The position numbers and the translations under genes were made by a program. From positions 62,001 through 126,000 of the forward strand of contig NZ_JAGIXS010000007.1 of the NCBI RefSeq assembly GCF_030014915.1: a stretch of 64,000 nucleotides of DNA, read 5' to 3'. This DNA comes from Pelomonas sp. V22 (GTDB lineage Bacteria > Pseudomonadota > Gammaproteobacteria > Burkholderiales > Burkholderiaceae_C). Position 1 is the first letter of the stretch. The number at the start of each line of letters is the position of its first letter. The notes under the pieces were generated by a model. That model saw nothing but the letters and a program-made list of their open reading frames with translations, ran no database searches and was not told the DNA's origin. Shown here one piece after another: positions 18,930 through 28,996 of the stretch.

Positions 18930-20693
18930 GTGGAACTGAACGGCGCTCACCTGCTGATCCTGGGCCTGGGAGATACCGGCCTGGCCATGGCCGCCTGGGC
19001 GGCCCGCCAGGGCGCGGCCGCGATCCGCGTCTGGGATTCGCGCGAGACGCCGCCGCAGCTGGCCGCCTTGAAGGAGCAGGTGCCTGCCGCGCAGTTCTTC
19101 AGCGGCGCATTGCAGGCTGCGGATGCCGAAGGCCTGCGCTCCGTGCTGAAGAGTCCCGGGCTCTCGCCGCTGGATGCGCGGCTGCAGCCCTTGCTTTCGC
19201 GTTGCCGCGAGCTGGGCCTGCCGCTGCTGGGTGAGCTCGATCTGTTCGCGCAGGCCTTGAACGCCTTGAAGGCCGAGCGCCGCTATGCCCCCATCGTGCT
19301 GGCCATCACCGGCACCAATGGCAAGACCACGACGACGAGCCTGACCGGCCAGATGGTCGAACGCTGTGGCAAACGCGTGGCCGTGGCCGGCAATATCGGC
19401 CCGAGCATGCTGACGACGCTGGCGGCGGCGCTGGACCAGGAGCCGGTGCCGGCGCCGGCCGAAGAGGCGCCAGTTGCGGAAGTGATCGAAGCGCCGGCCG
19501 ATGTATCCGCCGAGCCGGCCGAGTCGGCCGAGGCAGAAGCGACCGATGCTGCCGAATCTGCAGAAGCGGCCCCCGCCGAATCCGAGCTCACCACGCTGCA
19601 GGAAGTTGAAGCCTTGCTCGACGAAGCGCCGCTGCCGATCAAGCCGCCGCCGCCCAAGGGCCCGGTGTTCGAGCACCTGCCCGAGGCCTGGGTGCTGGAA
19701 CTGTCGAGTTTCCAACTGGAGGGCGTCGAAGGCTTCGAGCCCACGGCCGCCACGGTGCTCAACATCACGCAAGACCATCTGGACTGGCATGGCGACATGG
19801 CGGCCTATGCGCGCGCCAAGGGCCGCGTGTTCGGCGCCGAGGCCATCATGGTGATCAATCGCGACGACGCAGCCGTCGAGGCCCTGGTGCCGGCCACGGT
19901 GATGGTCAGCCCGGGCCGTGGCCGCCGCAAGATAGAGCAGGGCCGCAATGTCGTGCGCTTCGGCCTCGATGCGCCCAAGCGCCCCGGCGACTACGGCCTC
20001 GTCAACGACGGTGGCATGGCCTGGCTGGTGCGTGCGCTGGAGAGCGACCCCACGATCAAGCGCAAGGCCGGCGACGAGGAAGAAGAGCTGGTCGTGCAGC
20101 GCCTGATGCCGGCCGACGCGCTGCGCATCCGGGGCCGCCACAACGCCGCCAATGCGCTGGCCGCGCTGGCACTGTGCACCGCCGCCGGCCTGCCGCTGGC
20201 GCCTATGCTGCACGGCCTGCGTGAGTACCGGGGCGAGCCGCACCGCGTGCAGCACATCGGCACGCTGGATGGCGTTGATTTCTATGACGACTCCAAGGGC
20301 ACGAACGTCGGTGCCACCGTCGCGGCCTTGAGCGGCCTCGGCGCCGATCGCGCGCCGGCCAAGCTGGTCGTGATCCTCGGCGGCGATGGCAAGGGCCAGG
20401 ACTTCTCGCCGCTGCGCGCGCCGCTGATCCAGAACGCCCGTGCCGTGGCCTTGATCGGTCGCGATGCCGCCGCGATTGAAAGCGTGCTGCTGGACAGCGG
20501 CCTGGTGATGCAACGCCATGACACGCTGGAAGCCGCCACCGCCTGGTGCTTCGCACAGGCTCACAGCGGCGACAGCGTGCTCCTGAGCCCGGCCTGCGCT
20601 TCGCTCGACATGTTCCGCAACTACGCGCACCGCGCCGAGGTCTTCGTGGCCGCGGCCGAGGCGCTGGCGGCCGACAAGGGGGCCTCGCTGTGA
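18930..20693 (+). CDS. murD: UDP-MurNAc-L-alanine--D-glutamate ligase MurD with acidic insertion
   Basis: 587 residues, clearly longer than the 440-500 usual for MurD. The start is GTG with GAAGGG 6 bases upstream. The N-terminal Rossmann-like fold ([10 protein letters not shown]), P-loop TGTNGKT (127-133), NIGPSM (155-160), ELSSFQLE (257-264) and KGTNVGAT are all present, so catalysis looks intact. Between NIGP and ELSSFQLE, residues about 171-246 form an Ala/Pro/Glu-rich, mostly acidic stretch ending in a poly-Pro run. The frame is continuous through it. The stop overlaps the ftsW GTG by 4 bases. Confidence 0.94.
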   Translation: MELNGAHLLILGLGDTGLAMAAWAARQGAAAIRVWDSRETPPQLAALKEQVPAAQFFSGALQAADAEGLRSVLKSPGLSPLDARLQPLLSRCRELGLPLLGELDLFAQALNALKAERRYAPIVLAITGTNGKTTTTSLTGQMVERCGKRVAVAGNIGPSMLTTLAAALDQEPVPAPAEEAPVAEVIEAPADVSAEPAESAEAEATDAAESAEAAPAESELTTLQEVEALLDEAPLPIKPPPPKGPVFEHLPEAWVLELSSFQLEGVEGFEPTAATVLNITQDHLDWHGDMAAYARAKGRVFGAEAIMVINRDDAAVEALVPATVMVSPGRGRRKIEQGRNVVRFGLDAPKRPGDYGLVNDGGMAWLVRALESDPTIKRKAGDEEEELVVQRLMPADALRIRGRHNAANALAALALCTAAGLPLAPMLHGLREYRGEPHRVQHIGTLDGVDFYDDSKGTNVGATVAALSGLGADRAPAKLVVILGGDGKGQDFSPLRAPLIQNARAVALIGRDAAAIESVLLDSGLVMQRHDTLEAATAWCFAQAHSGDSVLLSPACASLDMFRNYAHRAEVFVAAAEALAADKGASL

Positions 20694-21952
20694 ACGCGGC
20701 CGCCGTGACGAGCTTCTTTCAAGGCCTGCGCCAGCGCTTCCTCGCCAAGGGCGGCGAGGCTGAGGGCGCCACCGCCGTGCCGGTGCGCGACTGGGTGGCC
20801 GCCGGCCAGCCGACCAAGCTCGCCGGCTTTGACGTGACCCTGGTCTGGGTCGTGATCGCGCTGATGGGCCTCGGCCTGCTGATGGTCTATTCGGCATCCA
20901 TCGCCTTGCCGGACAACCCCAAGTTCGGCAAATACCAGCCGATGCACTTTTTCATCCGCCAGTCGCTCTACATCGTGGCCGGCCTGATCGCCGCCTTGAT
21001 CACGGTGCAGGTGCCGATCAGCAGCTGGGAGCGCTGGGCGCCATGGCTGTTTGTGGCGAGCCTGGTGCTGCTGGTGGCGGTGCTGATCCCGGGCCTCGGC
21101 AAGGTGGTGAACGGCGCCCGCCGCTGGGTGCCGTTGGGCGTGATGAACTTCCAGCCCTCCGAGCTGGCCAAGCTGGCCATGGCCATGTACGCGGCCAGCT
21201 ACATGGTGCGCAAGATGGAGGTCAAAGAGAACTTCGTCCAGGCCGTGTGGCCAATGATCGTCTCCCTCGGCGTGATCGGCGTGCTCTTGCTGGCCGAGCC
21301 CGACATGGGCGCCTTCATGGTAATCGCGGCCATCGCCATGGGCATCCTGTTCCTCGGCGGCGTCAACGGCCGCATGTTTTTCCTGGTGGTGGCGGTGCTG
21401 GTCGGCGCCTTCGTGCTGATGATCACCTTCAGCGAATTCCGCCGCGAGCGCATCTTTGCCTATCTGAACCCCTGGGACGAAAAGTACGCCCAGGGCAAGG
21501 CCTACCAGCTGACGCATTCACTGATCGCTTTCGGCCGCGGCGAATGGTTTGGCCAGGGCCTCGGCTCCAGCGTCGAGAAGCTGCACTACCTGCCCGAGGC
21601 CCACACCGACTTCCTGCTGGCCGTGATTGGCGAGGAGCTGGGCTTCGTCGGCGTGGCCGTGGTGATCTTTGCCTTCTTCTGGCTGTCGCGCCGGCTCTTC
21701 CACATCGGCCGCCAGGCCGTGGCGCTGGACCGCGTGTTCGCCGGCCTGTTCGCGCAAGGCATTGGCATCTGGATGGCGGGCCAGGGCTTCATCAACATGG
21801 GCGTGAACCTGGGCGCGCTGCCGACCAAGGGGCTGACGCTGCCGCTGCTGTCGTTTGGCGGTTCGGCGATCCTGATGAACTGCGTGGCGCTGGCCATCGT
21901 GGTGCGGGTGGACCTCGAGAATCGGCAACTGATGCGCGGAGGTCGCGCATGA
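20690..21952 (+). CDS. ftsW: Septal peptidoglycan glycosyltransferase FtsW
   Basis: 420 residues from a GTG that overlaps the murD stop; an ATG far upstream in the same frame lies inside murD and is not used. A cytoplasmic N-tail of about 45 residues precedes ten TM helices of the SEDS fold. The extracytoplasmic loop has the family block [10 protein letters not shown], and [17 protein letters not shown] is present near the C-terminal half. FtsW polymerises lipid II and works with FtsI, of which this cluster encodes two. The ATGA overlap with murG indicates coupling. Confidence 0.97.
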   Translation: MNAAAVTSFFQGLRQRFLAKGGEAEGATAVPVRDWVAAGQPTKLAGFDVTLVWVVIALMGLGLLMVYSASIALPDNPKFGKYQPMHFFIRQSLYIVAGLIAALITVQVPISSWERWAPWLFVASLVLLVAVLIPGLGKVVNGARRWVPLGVMNFQPSELAKLAMAMYAASYMVRKMEVKENFVQAVWPMIVSLGVIGVLLLAEPDMGAFMVIAAIAMGILFLGGVNGRMFFLVVAVLVGAFVLMITFSEFRRERIFAYLNPWDEKYAQGKAYQLTHSLIAFGRGEWFGQGLGSSVEKLHYLPEAHTDFLLAVIGEELGFVGVAVVIFAFFWLSRRLFHIGRQAVALDRVFAGLFAQGIGIWMAGQGFINMGVNLGALPTKGLTLPLLSFGGSAILMNCVALAIVVRVDLENRQLMRGGRA

Positions 21953-23022
21953 CCAAGCATCTGGTTGTCATGGCAGCCGGTACCGGTGGCCACATCATCC
22001 CGGGCCTCGCCGTCGCTGAAGAAATGAAGCGCCGGGGCTGGAGCGTGTCCTGGATGGGCACCGAGCAGGGCATGGAAAACAAGCTGGTGCCGCCGACCAG
22101 CATTCCGCTGGACCGCCTCGCCTTTGCCGGCCTGCGCGGCAAGGGCCTCAAGCACACGATCACCGGCCTTTTCAAGCTGGTGCAGGCGTTCGTCCAGAGC
22201 CGCCAGGTCTTCGTCACCCGCAGTGCCGATGCCGTGCTGGGCATGGGCGGCTATGTCTGCCTGCCCGGTGGCCTGATGGCCTGGCTGATGCGCAAGCCGC
22301 TGCTGCTGGTGAATGCCGATGCGGCCATCCTTTTGTCGAACAAGAGCCTGAAGCCCTTTGCCTCGCGCATCGCTTTCGGCTTCGATGGCAAGGCGGCAGC
22401 GGACACGAAGAACGCCATCGTCACCGGCAATCCGGTGCGTGCTGAGATCGAAGCGATTGCGCCGCCCGATGTTCGTTTCGCCGAGCGCACGGGCCCGCTG
22501 CGCTTGCTCGTCGTTGGTGGCTCGTTGGGCGCGAAAGCGATCAACGCCGCCTTGCCGCAAGCGCTGGCGCTGTGGCCGGCTGATCAACGGCCCGTCGTCA
22601 CGCATCAAACGGGCCAAGCGAACCTGGTCGAGGTACAGCAGGCCTACCGCGCCGCAGGTATCGAGGCCGAGGTCCTGCCCTTCATCGACAACATGGCCGA
22701 GCGCCTGGCGGCCGCCGACCTGGCGATTTGCCGCGCCGGTGCCGTCACGGTCAGTGAGCTCTGCGCGGCGGGTGTGCCCTCCATCCTCGTGCCCCTGGTC
22801 GTGTCCACCACGGCGCACCAGCGTGACAACGCCCAGTTCATGACCCAGCACGGCGCCGCCATCCATCTGCCGCAACAGGAACTGACGGCCGCTGGCCTGC
22901 ACGAACTGATCCAGGGGCTGGACCGCGCGCGCTTGCTCGAGATGGCCAACAAGGCCCGCATTCTTTCGCGTCCTCGCGCCGCCGCCCGAGTGGCCGACGA
23001 GTTGGAAGGACTCGTCCAATGA
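21949..23022 (+). CDS. murG: Lipid II synthase MurG (GlcNAc transferase)
   Basis: 357 residues. It transfers GlcNAc from UDP-GlcNAc to lipid I on the inner face of the membrane. N-terminal glycine-rich loop [16 protein letters not shown] and C-terminal-domain [12 protein letters not shown] and [13 protein letters not shown] blocks are typical. The true start is the ATG overlapping the ftsW stop; the frame is open for about 300 codons upstream, but only as an overlap with ftsW. Confidence 0.97.
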   Translation: MTKHLVVMAAGTGGHIIPGLAVAEEMKRRGWSVSWMGTEQGMENKLVPPTSIPLDRLAFAGLRGKGLKHTITGLFKLVQAFVQSRQVFVTRSADAVLGMGGYVCLPGGLMAWLMRKPLLLVNADAAILLSNKSLKPFASRIAFGFDGKAAADTKNAIVTGNPVRAEIEAIAPPDVRFAERTGPLRLLVVGGSLGAKAINAALPQALALWPADQRPVVTHQTGQANLVEVQQAYRAAGIEAEVLPFIDNMAERLAAADLAICRAGAVTVSELCAAGVPSILVPLVVSTTAHQRDNAQFMTQHGAAIHLPQQELTAAGLHELIQGLDRARLLEMANKARILSRPRAAARVADELEGLVQ

Positions 23023-24392
23023 AACACGCCGTCAAGCACATCCATTTCGTCGGCATCGGTGGTGCCGGCATGAGCGGCATCGCCGAGATCCTGCACAACC
23101 TGGGCTACCGGGTCTCGGGTTCGGACCAGAGCGACAGCAGCACGCTGCAACGCTTGACAACGCTGGGCCTGCGCACGCACGTCGGTCACGCGGCCGCCAA
23201 CATCGCGGGCGCCCAGGCCGTGGTCGTGTCCACCGCCATCAAGGCCGACAACCCCGAGCTGCTGGCCGCCCGCGCCGCTGCCGTGCCGGTGGTGCAGCGC
23301 GCCGTGATGCTGGCCGAGCTGATGCGCCTGAAGAAGGGCATCGCCATCGCCGGCACGCATGGCAAGACCACCACCACCTCGCTGGTGACCAGCGTGTTGG
23401 CTGAAGCTGGCATCGACCCGACCTTCGTGATCGGCGGCAAGCTGAACGCCGCCGGTGCCAACTCGCGCCTGGGCCAGGGCGAGTACATCGTGGTCGAGGC
23501 GGACGAGAGCGACGCCTCCTTCCTCAACCTGCTGCCCATGATGGCCGTCGTCACCAACATCGACGCCGACCACATGGAGACTTACGGACACGACTTCGAG
23601 CGCCTGAAGCAGGCCTTTGTCGACTTCCTGCACAAGATGCCCTTCTACGGCGCGGCCGTGGTCTGCGGCGACGACGCCGGCGTGCAGTCCATCCTGCCGC
23701 TGCTGCAGCGCCCGGTGATCACCTACGGTTTCAGCGAGCACAACGAGGTGCGTGCGGTGGACGTGCATGCACTGCCCGGCGGCCAGATGAGCTTCACCGC
23801 CCAGCGCGCTGGTCAGGCCGACTTGAAGATCACCCTGAACCTGGCGGGCCGCCACAACGTGCTGAACGCGCTGGCCGCGATTGCCGTGGCCAGCGAGATC
23901 GAGCTGCCGGACGGCCCCATCGTGGCTGCGCTGGAGAAGTTCGGTGGCGTGGGTCGCCGCTTCCAGCGCTATGGCGAATTGCGTGCGGCCGATGGCGGCC
24001 GCTTCACGCTGATCGACGACTATGGCCATCACCCGGTCGAGATGGCTGCGGTGCTGGCCGCCGCGCGCGGCGCCTTCCCGGGCCAGCGCCTGCTGCTCGC
24101 CTTCCAGCCGCATCGCTACACCCGCACGCGCGACTGCTTTGCCGATTTCGTGCGCGTGCTGAAGCAGGCCGATGGCGTGTTGCTGGCGGACGTGTATTCG
24201 GCGGGCGAAGCGGTCATCGAGGGCGCCGATGCCGTATCGCTCGCTGCGGCAAGCGATGCAACGCTGGTGGGGCAAGTGACCGCGATGCCGGCGGCGATTG
24301 CCGCGACGGCCCGCGATGGTGATGTGGTGATCGTGATGGGTGCCGGTTCGATCGGCGCCGTGCCTGCGCAGACGGTGGAGCTGCTGAAATGA
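23019..24392 (+). CDS. murC: UDP-N-acetylmuramate--L-alanine ligase MurC
   Basis: 457 residues. First amino-acid ligase of the Mur pathway, adding L-Ala to UDP-MurNAc with ATP. Recognised by [16 protein letters not shown] at the N-terminus, the ATP loop [21 protein letters not shown] and the C-terminal DDYGHHPVE. Overlaps murG and ddl by 4 bases each. Confidence 0.97.
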   Translation: MKHAVKHIHFVGIGGAGMSGIAEILHNLGYRVSGSDQSDSSTLQRLTTLGLRTHVGHAAANIAGAQAVVVSTAIKADNPELLAARAAAVPVVQRAVMLAELMRLKKGIAIAGTHGKTTTTSLVTSVLAEAGIDPTFVIGGKLNAAGANSRLGQGEYIVVEADESDASFLNLLPMMAVVTNIDADHMETYGHDFERLKQAFVDFLHKMPFYGAAVVCGDDAGVQSILPLLQRPVITYGFSEHNEVRAVDVHALPGGQMSFTAQRAGQADLKITLNLAGRHNVLNALAAIAVASEIELPDGPIVAALEKFGGVGRRFQRYGELRAADGGRFTLIDDYGHHPVEMAAVLAAARGAFPGQRLLLAFQPHRYTRTRDCFADFVRVLKQADGVLLADVYSAGEAVIEGADAVSLAAASDATLVGQVTAMPAAIAATARDGDVVIVMGAGSIGAVPAQTVELLK

Positions 24393-25363
24393 AACTAGAC
24401 CTGAACATCGATCCCAAGGCACTCGGCAAGACCGCCGTGCTGATGGGCGGCTCCTCGGCCGAGCGCGAGGTCTCGCTGACCATGTCGGGCCCCGGCGTGC
24501 TGGCGGCGCTGCGCAGCCAGGGTGTCGATGCCCATGCCTTCGACCCGTCGGAGCGCGGCCTGCATGAGCTGAAGAGCGAGGGCTTCGCCCGCTGTTTCGT
24601 TGCGCTGCATGGCCGCCATGGCGAAGACGGCACGGTGCAGGGCGCGCTGGAGCTGCTCGGCATTCCCTACACCGGCTCCGGCGTGATGGCTTCCAGCATC
24701 GCCATGGACAAGATCATGACCAAGCGGCTGTGGCGTGCCGACGGCCTCTCCACGCCGCGCTGGTTGAGCCTCGCGAAGGCCGAGCTGGTGCGCGAGCGCG
24801 TGATCACCGTGCCGGACGAGCTGGGCCTGCCGCTCTTCGTCAAGCCGCCGCACGAGGGCTCGAGCATCGGCATCAGCAAGGTCAATGGCTACTCGGAAAT
24901 GCAGGCCGCCGTCGAAGCCGCGGCCAAGTACGACGATGAGGTGCTCTGCGAGGAATTCATCGAAGGCCCCGAGCTGACCTGCCCGGTGCTGGGCGAGGGC
25001 GCTGCGGCGTTCGCGCTGCCGGTCATTCAGATCGAAGCCGATCAAGGCAACTACGACTACCAGAACAAGTACTTCACCAACTCCACGCGCTACCTGATGG
25101 GTCACCTGGACGCGGCGCTGGAGCGCGAGATCCAGGCGCTGACGGTGGCGGCCTACCGGTCCCTGGGTTGCCGCGGCTGGGGCCGCGCCGACCTGATGCT
25201 GCGCAAGCGCGACGGCAAGCCCTTCCTTCTGGAGATGAACACCTCGCCCGGCATGACCTCGCATTCGCTGGTGCCCAAGTCGGCCGGCCATGCAGGCATC
25301 ACCTATGAGCAGCTGTGCTTGTGGCTGCTGTCGCAGGCCCGACTCGACGCAGGCAAGGCCTGA
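24389..25363 (+). CDS. ddl: D-alanine--D-alanine ligase
   Basis: 324 residues, ATP-grasp fold. It joins two D-Ala molecules to give the dipeptide used by MurF. Signatures: [13 protein letters not shown] near the N-terminus, [12 protein letters not shown], the grasp segment [13 protein letters not shown], and the metal-binding end [18 protein letters not shown]. It is the betaproteobacterial dcw copy (DdlB type). The gene ends 14 bases before ftsQ. Confidence 0.96.
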   Translation: MKLDLNIDPKALGKTAVLMGGSSAEREVSLTMSGPGVLAALRSQGVDAHAFDPSERGLHELKSEGFARCFVALHGRHGEDGTVQGALELLGIPYTGSGVMASSIAMDKIMTKRLWRADGLSTPRWLSLAKAELVRERVITVPDELGLPLFVKPPHEGSSIGISKVNGYSEMQAAVEAAAKYDDEVLCEEFIEGPELTCPVLGEGAAAFALPVIQIEADQGNYDYQNKYFTNSTRYLMGHLDAALEREIQALTVAAYRSLGCRGWGRADLMLRKRDGKPFLLEMNTSPGMTSHSLVPKSAGHAGITYEQLCLWLLSQARLDAGKA

Positions 25364-25377
25364 CCCCAAACAAAGCC

Positions 25378-26214
25378 ATGGCCGCCAACTCCGCCACCCT
25401 TCAAGTGCAGCTGCCGCCGGACGTCCGTCTGATGAACGGCGTGGCAGCGCTGTTGGTGATCGGCCTGGTGTTGGCGGTGCTGGCCTATGGCGCGAACTGG
25501 CTGGCGCGCCGGCCGGTGTTCGCGATCCGCGCGGTGCAGGTGGAGGGCGACGTGGCGCGTAACAGCACGGCCACGCTGCGGGCCAATGCGCTGCCGCGTC
25601 TCTCGGGCACCTTTCTCACGATGAATCTGCAGCAGGCTCGTCAGGCCTTCGAGGCTGTGCCCTGGGTGCGCAACGCCACGGTGCAGCGCGTCTGGCCGGC
25701 CAAGCTGAAGGTGAAGCTGGAAGAGCACCAGCCGGCCGCCTACTGGGAGCTGAAGGCCGAAGGCGCCGACGCGCAGAGCGATGCGGCGGTCGAGCGTCAG
25801 CTGGTCAACAGTTTCGGCGAAGTCTTCCAGGCCAATCTCGGCGATGTGGAAGACGAGAACCTGCCGACGCTGTCGGGCCCGGCGGGCACGGCCGGCCACA
25901 TGCTTTCGCTCTGGAAGCAGTTGCAGCCAATGACGCAGACGCTGTCGGACAGCGCCGAGCGGCTGGACCTCTCGGGCCGCGGCTCCTGGCGGCTGAAGCT
26001 GGAGAAGGGCGTCGAAATCGAGCTGGGCCGCGGCAGCGACGCCGAGGTGCTGGCGCGCTTCCAGCAGTTCGTGCTGACGCTGACGCAGATGACCTCGCGC
26101 TACCAATCCGAGCTGCTGGCCGCCGACCTGCGCCACCGCGACGGCTATGCGCTCAAGCTGCGCGGCGTTTCGACCACCACGACTCCGGCCACCGGCCGGG
26201 GCAAGAACAAGTAA
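25378..26214 (+). CDS. ftsQ: Cell division protein FtsQ
   Basis: 278 residues. Cytoplasmic tail of about 20 residues, one TM helix (about 21-38), then a POTRA domain beginning near VFAIRAVQVEGDV and the FtsQ beta-domain. FtsQ recruits FtsL and FtsB to the divisome. The ATG at 25378 is chosen because it gives the normal topology; the longer open frame upstream lies in ddl. No strong Shine-Dalgarno, which fits coupling to ddl. Confidence 0.94.
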   Translation: MAANSATLQVQLPPDVRLMNGVAALLVIGLVLAVLAYGANWLARRPVFAIRAVQVEGDVARNSTATLRANALPRLSGTFLTMNLQQARQAFEAVPWVRNATVQRVWPAKLKVKLEEHQPAAYWELKAEGADAQSDAAVERQLVNSFGEVFQANLGDVEDENLPTLSGPAGTAGHMLSLWKQLQPMTQTLSDSAERLDLSGRGSWRLKLEKGVEIELGRGSDAEVLARFQQFVLTLTQMTSRYQSELLAADLRHRDGYALKLRGVSTTTTPATGRGKNK

Positions 26215-26234
26215 AGACCACAAGGAAAGAAGAG

Positions 26235-27464
26235 ATGGCCAAGGAATACAAGGATCTCGTCGTGGGTCTGGACATCGGCACCGCAAAGATCATGGCGGTG
26301 GTGGCCGAGGTGATGGGCAACGGCGAGCTGCGCATCGCCGGCCTCGGCGTCGCGCCTTCGCATGGCTTGAAGCGCGGCGTGGTGGTGAACATCGATGCCA
26401 CGGTGCAGTCCATCCAGCAGGCCTTGAAGGAGGCCGAGATGATGGCCGACTGCAAGATCAGCCGCGTCTTCACCGGCATCACCGGCAGCCACATCCGCGG
26501 CCAGAACTCCACCGGCATGGTGATCGTGCGCGACAAGGAAGTGACGCCGGTGGACGTGGCCCGCGTGGTCGAGACCGCCAAGGCGATCAACATCCCGAAC
26601 GATCAGCGCCTCCTGCTGGTCGAGCCGCAGGAATTCGTGATCGACGGCCATGAGGTCAAGGAGCCCATCGGCATGAGCGGCGGCCGGCTCGAGGTCAAGG
26701 TCCACATCGTGACCGGCGCGCAGAGTGCGGCCGAGAACATCGTCAAGTGCGTGCGCCGTTGCGGCCTTGAAGTGGACCAGTTGGTGCTGAACCCCAGCGC
26801 TTCGAGTGCCGCCGCACTGACCGCCGACGAGCGCGACCTCGGGGTGGCCCTGGTCGATATCGGCGCCGGCACGACCGACGTGGCGATCTTCACCGGCGGC
26901 TCGATTCGCCATACCGCCGTGATACCCATCGCCGGGGATTTGATCACCAGCGATATCGCCATGGCCCTGCGCACCCCGACCAAGGATGCCGAGGAAATCA
27001 AGGTCGAACACGGCGTGGCCAAGCAATTGCTGGCCGACCCGGCGGATCAGGTCGAGGTACCCGGATTGGGCGATCGCGCACCGCGCATGCTTTCAAAACA
27101 AGCACTTGCCGGCGTTATTGAACCCAGAGTCGAGGAAATATTCTCGCTGGTGCACCAGGTGATTCGCGAGAGCGGGTATGAGGAACTGCTGTCCTCGGGG
27201 ATTGTTTTGAGCGGCGGATCGGCCGTCATGCCGGGCATGGTGGAACTCGCCGAGGACATTTTTCTGAAACCCGTGCGGCGCGGCAACCCGACTTACGACG
27301 GCGCGCTGTTCGACATGGTTGCCAACCCCAGGTCGGCGACTGTGATGGGTTTGCTGGAAGAAGCGCGCGTTTCGCGCACCCGGGGTTTGAAGGCGGCGCA
27401 GCAGGCGGGGTCGATGAAAACCCTGTTCGGCCGCGCCAAGGACTGGTTTCTGGGGAATTTCTGA
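26235..27464 (+). CDS. ftsA: Cell division protein FtsA
   Basis: 409 residues, actin-like ATPase that tethers FtsZ to the membrane. Phosphate-1 loop is VGLDIGTAKI near the N-terminus; VDIGAGTTDVAIF and VLSGGSAVMPGM are the other nucleotide-binding blocks. The C-terminus KTLFGRAKDWFLGNF is the amphipathic membrane-targeting helix. AAGGAAAGAAGAG precedes the ATG. The last 400 bases use less GC-biased codons than the first two-thirds. Confidence 0.97.
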   Translation: MAKEYKDLVVGLDIGTAKIMAVVAEVMGNGELRIAGLGVAPSHGLKRGVVVNIDATVQSIQQALKEAEMMADCKISRVFTGITGSHIRGQNSTGMVIVRDKEVTPVDVARVVETAKAINIPNDQRLLLVEPQEFVIDGHEVKEPIGMSGGRLEVKVHIVTGAQSAAENIVKCVRRCGLEVDQLVLNPSASSAAALTADERDLGVALVDIGAGTTDVAIFTGGSIRHTAVIPIAGDLITSDIAMALRTPTKDAEEIKVEHGVAKQLLADPADQVEVPGLGDRAPRMLSKQALAGVIEPRVEEIFSLVHQVIRESGYEELLSSGIVLSGGSAVMPGMVELAEDIFLKPVRRGNPTYDGALFDMVANPRSATVMGLLEEARVSRTRGLKAAQQAGSMKTLFGRAKDWFLGNF

Positions 27465-27605
27465 GTACTGGATTGGGCACCGGGGACGGGAATCTTTTTC
27501 TTGCCACCACGTTTATGTCGGGCCACAACGACAAGGGCAATAAAAGGGTTCTTCCCGGTATTTTTTGACGCATGGCAACTGCATAATTGCTGAAGGAGGT
27601 TTCTT
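27465..27605 (+). promoter_or_regulatory. ftsA-ftsZ intergenic leader with consensus Shine-Dalgarno
   Basis: 141 bases, the only sizeable gap inside the dcw cluster and more A/T-rich than its surroundings. AAGGAGGT (27593-27600), a perfect anti-SD complement, sits 5 bases before the ftsZ ATG, the strongest ribosome site seen in the cluster and consistent with high FtsZ output. An ftsZ-proximal promoter is likely by analogy with other proteobacteria; CATAAT (27582) and TTGACG (27565) are present but too close together to be one promoter. Confidence 0.55.
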
Positions 27606-28847
27606 ATGGCGATCGAAATGATCGAAGAGTTTGATCAGGGCACCCAAATCAAGGTGATTGGGGTCGGTGGCGGCGGCGGCAACGCGGTCGAGCACATGAT
27701 TGCCCAGGGCGTTCAGGGCGTGGAATTCATCTGCGCCAATACTGATGCCCAAGCACTGAACCGTTCCAAGGCCGACCAGCTCTTGCAGCTGGGTCAATCG
27801 GGTCTGGGCGCTGGTGCCAAACCCGAAATCGGCCGTCAGGCCGCCGAAGAGGCCGAGGCCCGCATCCGCGAGTCCATCCAGGGCGCCAACATGCTGTTCA
27901 TCACCGCCGGCATGGGCGGTGGTACCGGCACCGGCGCAGCCCCGGTGATCGCCCGAGTCGCCAAGGAAATGGGCATCCTCACCGTCGGTGTGGTGACCAA
28001 GCCTTTCGACTTCGAAGGCACGCGCCGCACCAAGGCGGCCGACTCCGGCCTGGCTGAGCTGGAAGCCAATGTCGACTCGCTGATCGTCGTGCTGAACGAC
28101 AAGCTGCTCGACGTGCTGGGCGACGACGTCACGCAAGACCAGGCCTTCGCGCACGCCAATGACGTGCTGAAGAACGCTGTTGGCGGCATCTCCGACATCA
28201 TCCACATCCCCGGCCTCGTGAACGTCGACTTCGAAGACGTCAAGACCGTGATGAGCGAGCCGGGCAAGGCCATGATGGGCACGGCGCAAGCCGGCGGCCC
28301 GGACCGCGCTGCCAAGGCCGCCGAGGCTGCCGTCGCCTGCCCGCTGCTGGAAGGCATCGATCTGTCCGGCGCGCGCGGCGTGCTGGTGCTGATCGCTGCG
28401 AGCCGCAGCAACTTCAAGCTGGCCGAGTCGCGCAATGCGATGAACACGATCCGCCGCTATGCCGCTGAAGACGCTCACGTCATCTACGGCACGGCCTACG
28501 ACGAAAGCTTGGGCGACCAGCTGCGCGTCACCGTCATCGCCACCGGCCTGAACCAGGGCAAGGCCAAGGTGCAGCAGCAGCCGCCGTTGCAAGTGGTCCA
28601 GCCCGAAGTGCTGCGCCGCACCGGCACGGACAACATGCCCGTGCTGACCCAGCCGGTGAACATGTCGGCCACGATGGCCCAGCCTGGTGCCACCACGGTG
28701 GGTGCCGGTGGTGATTTCTCGGGCATGACCGTGCCCAGCGTCTGGCGCCATGGCCGCACGGCCGCCGCGACCAAGGTCGAGGCCCTGTCCAGCAACGGCA
28801 TGGATGAGATCGAGATCCCGGCCTTCCTGCGAAAGCAGGCCGACTAA
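27606..28847 (+). CDS. ftsZ: Cell division GTPase FtsZ
   Basis: 413 residues. Tubulin-like GTPase that forms the Z-ring. N-terminal GVGGGGGNAVEHM, tubulin signature GGGTGTGAAPV, T7 loop region NVDFEDVKTVM with the catalytic Asp, then a variable Gln/Pro/Thr-rich linker (about 320-395). The conserved C-terminal peptide EIEIPAFLRKQAD binds FtsA and ZipA-type partners. A strong terminator begins 23 bases after the stop. Confidence 0.98.
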   Translation: MAIEMIEEFDQGTQIKVIGVGGGGGNAVEHMIAQGVQGVEFICANTDAQALNRSKADQLLQLGQSGLGAGAKPEIGRQAAEEAEARIRESIQGANMLFITAGMGGGTGTGAAPVIARVAKEMGILTVGVVTKPFDFEGTRRTKAADSGLAELEANVDSLIVVLNDKLLDVLGDDVTQDQAFAHANDVLKNAVGGISDIIHIPGLVNVDFEDVKTVMSEPGKAMMGTAQAGGPDRAAKAAEAAVACPLLEGIDLSGARGVLVLIAASRSNFKLAESRNAMNTIRRYAAEDAHVIYGTAYDESLGDQLRVTVIATGLNQGKAKVQQQPPLQVVQPEVLRRTGTDNMPVLTQPVNMSATMAQPGATTVGAGGDFSGMTVPSVWRHGRTAAATKVEALSSNGMDEIEIPAFLRKQAD

Positions 28848-28870
28848 GGGCCGAGCCCCACGCTCCCGCA

Positions 28871-28900
28871 AGACCCGGCACCCGCCGGGTCTTTGCTTTT
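28871..28900 (+). terminator. Intrinsic terminator after ftsZ
   Basis: AGACCCGGC (28871-28879) pairs perfectly with GCCGGGTCT (28884-28892) around a 4-base loop, followed by TTGCTTTT. A 9-bp GC-rich stem with a T-rich tail is a classical rho-independent terminator and marks the end of the dcw transcript. Confidence 0.88.
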
Positions 28901-28996
28901 GGGGCGGACCATGTCCCCCATCGGGACGGCTAGGCAGGCGAGGTGCGGTCGGGGAAACTCCGGGCTCCTTGCCGCTGATCGCACCAAGCCCCCTCG

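Noticed and set aside
19437-19671. MurD insertion as a frameshift or gene fusion
   Set aside because: The frame is unbroken, both flanks match MurD, and the stretch is low complexity and not a domain.
21043-21948. A 300-codon upstream extension of murG
   Set aside because: It overlaps ftsW in another frame and is Arg/Gly/Pro-rich; the ATG overlapping the ftsW stop gives the normal MurG start.
27559-27590. A sigma70 promoter directly before ftsZ (TTGACG with CATAAT)
   Set aside because: The elements are separated by only 11 bases; no other -35 fits the -10-like sequence.
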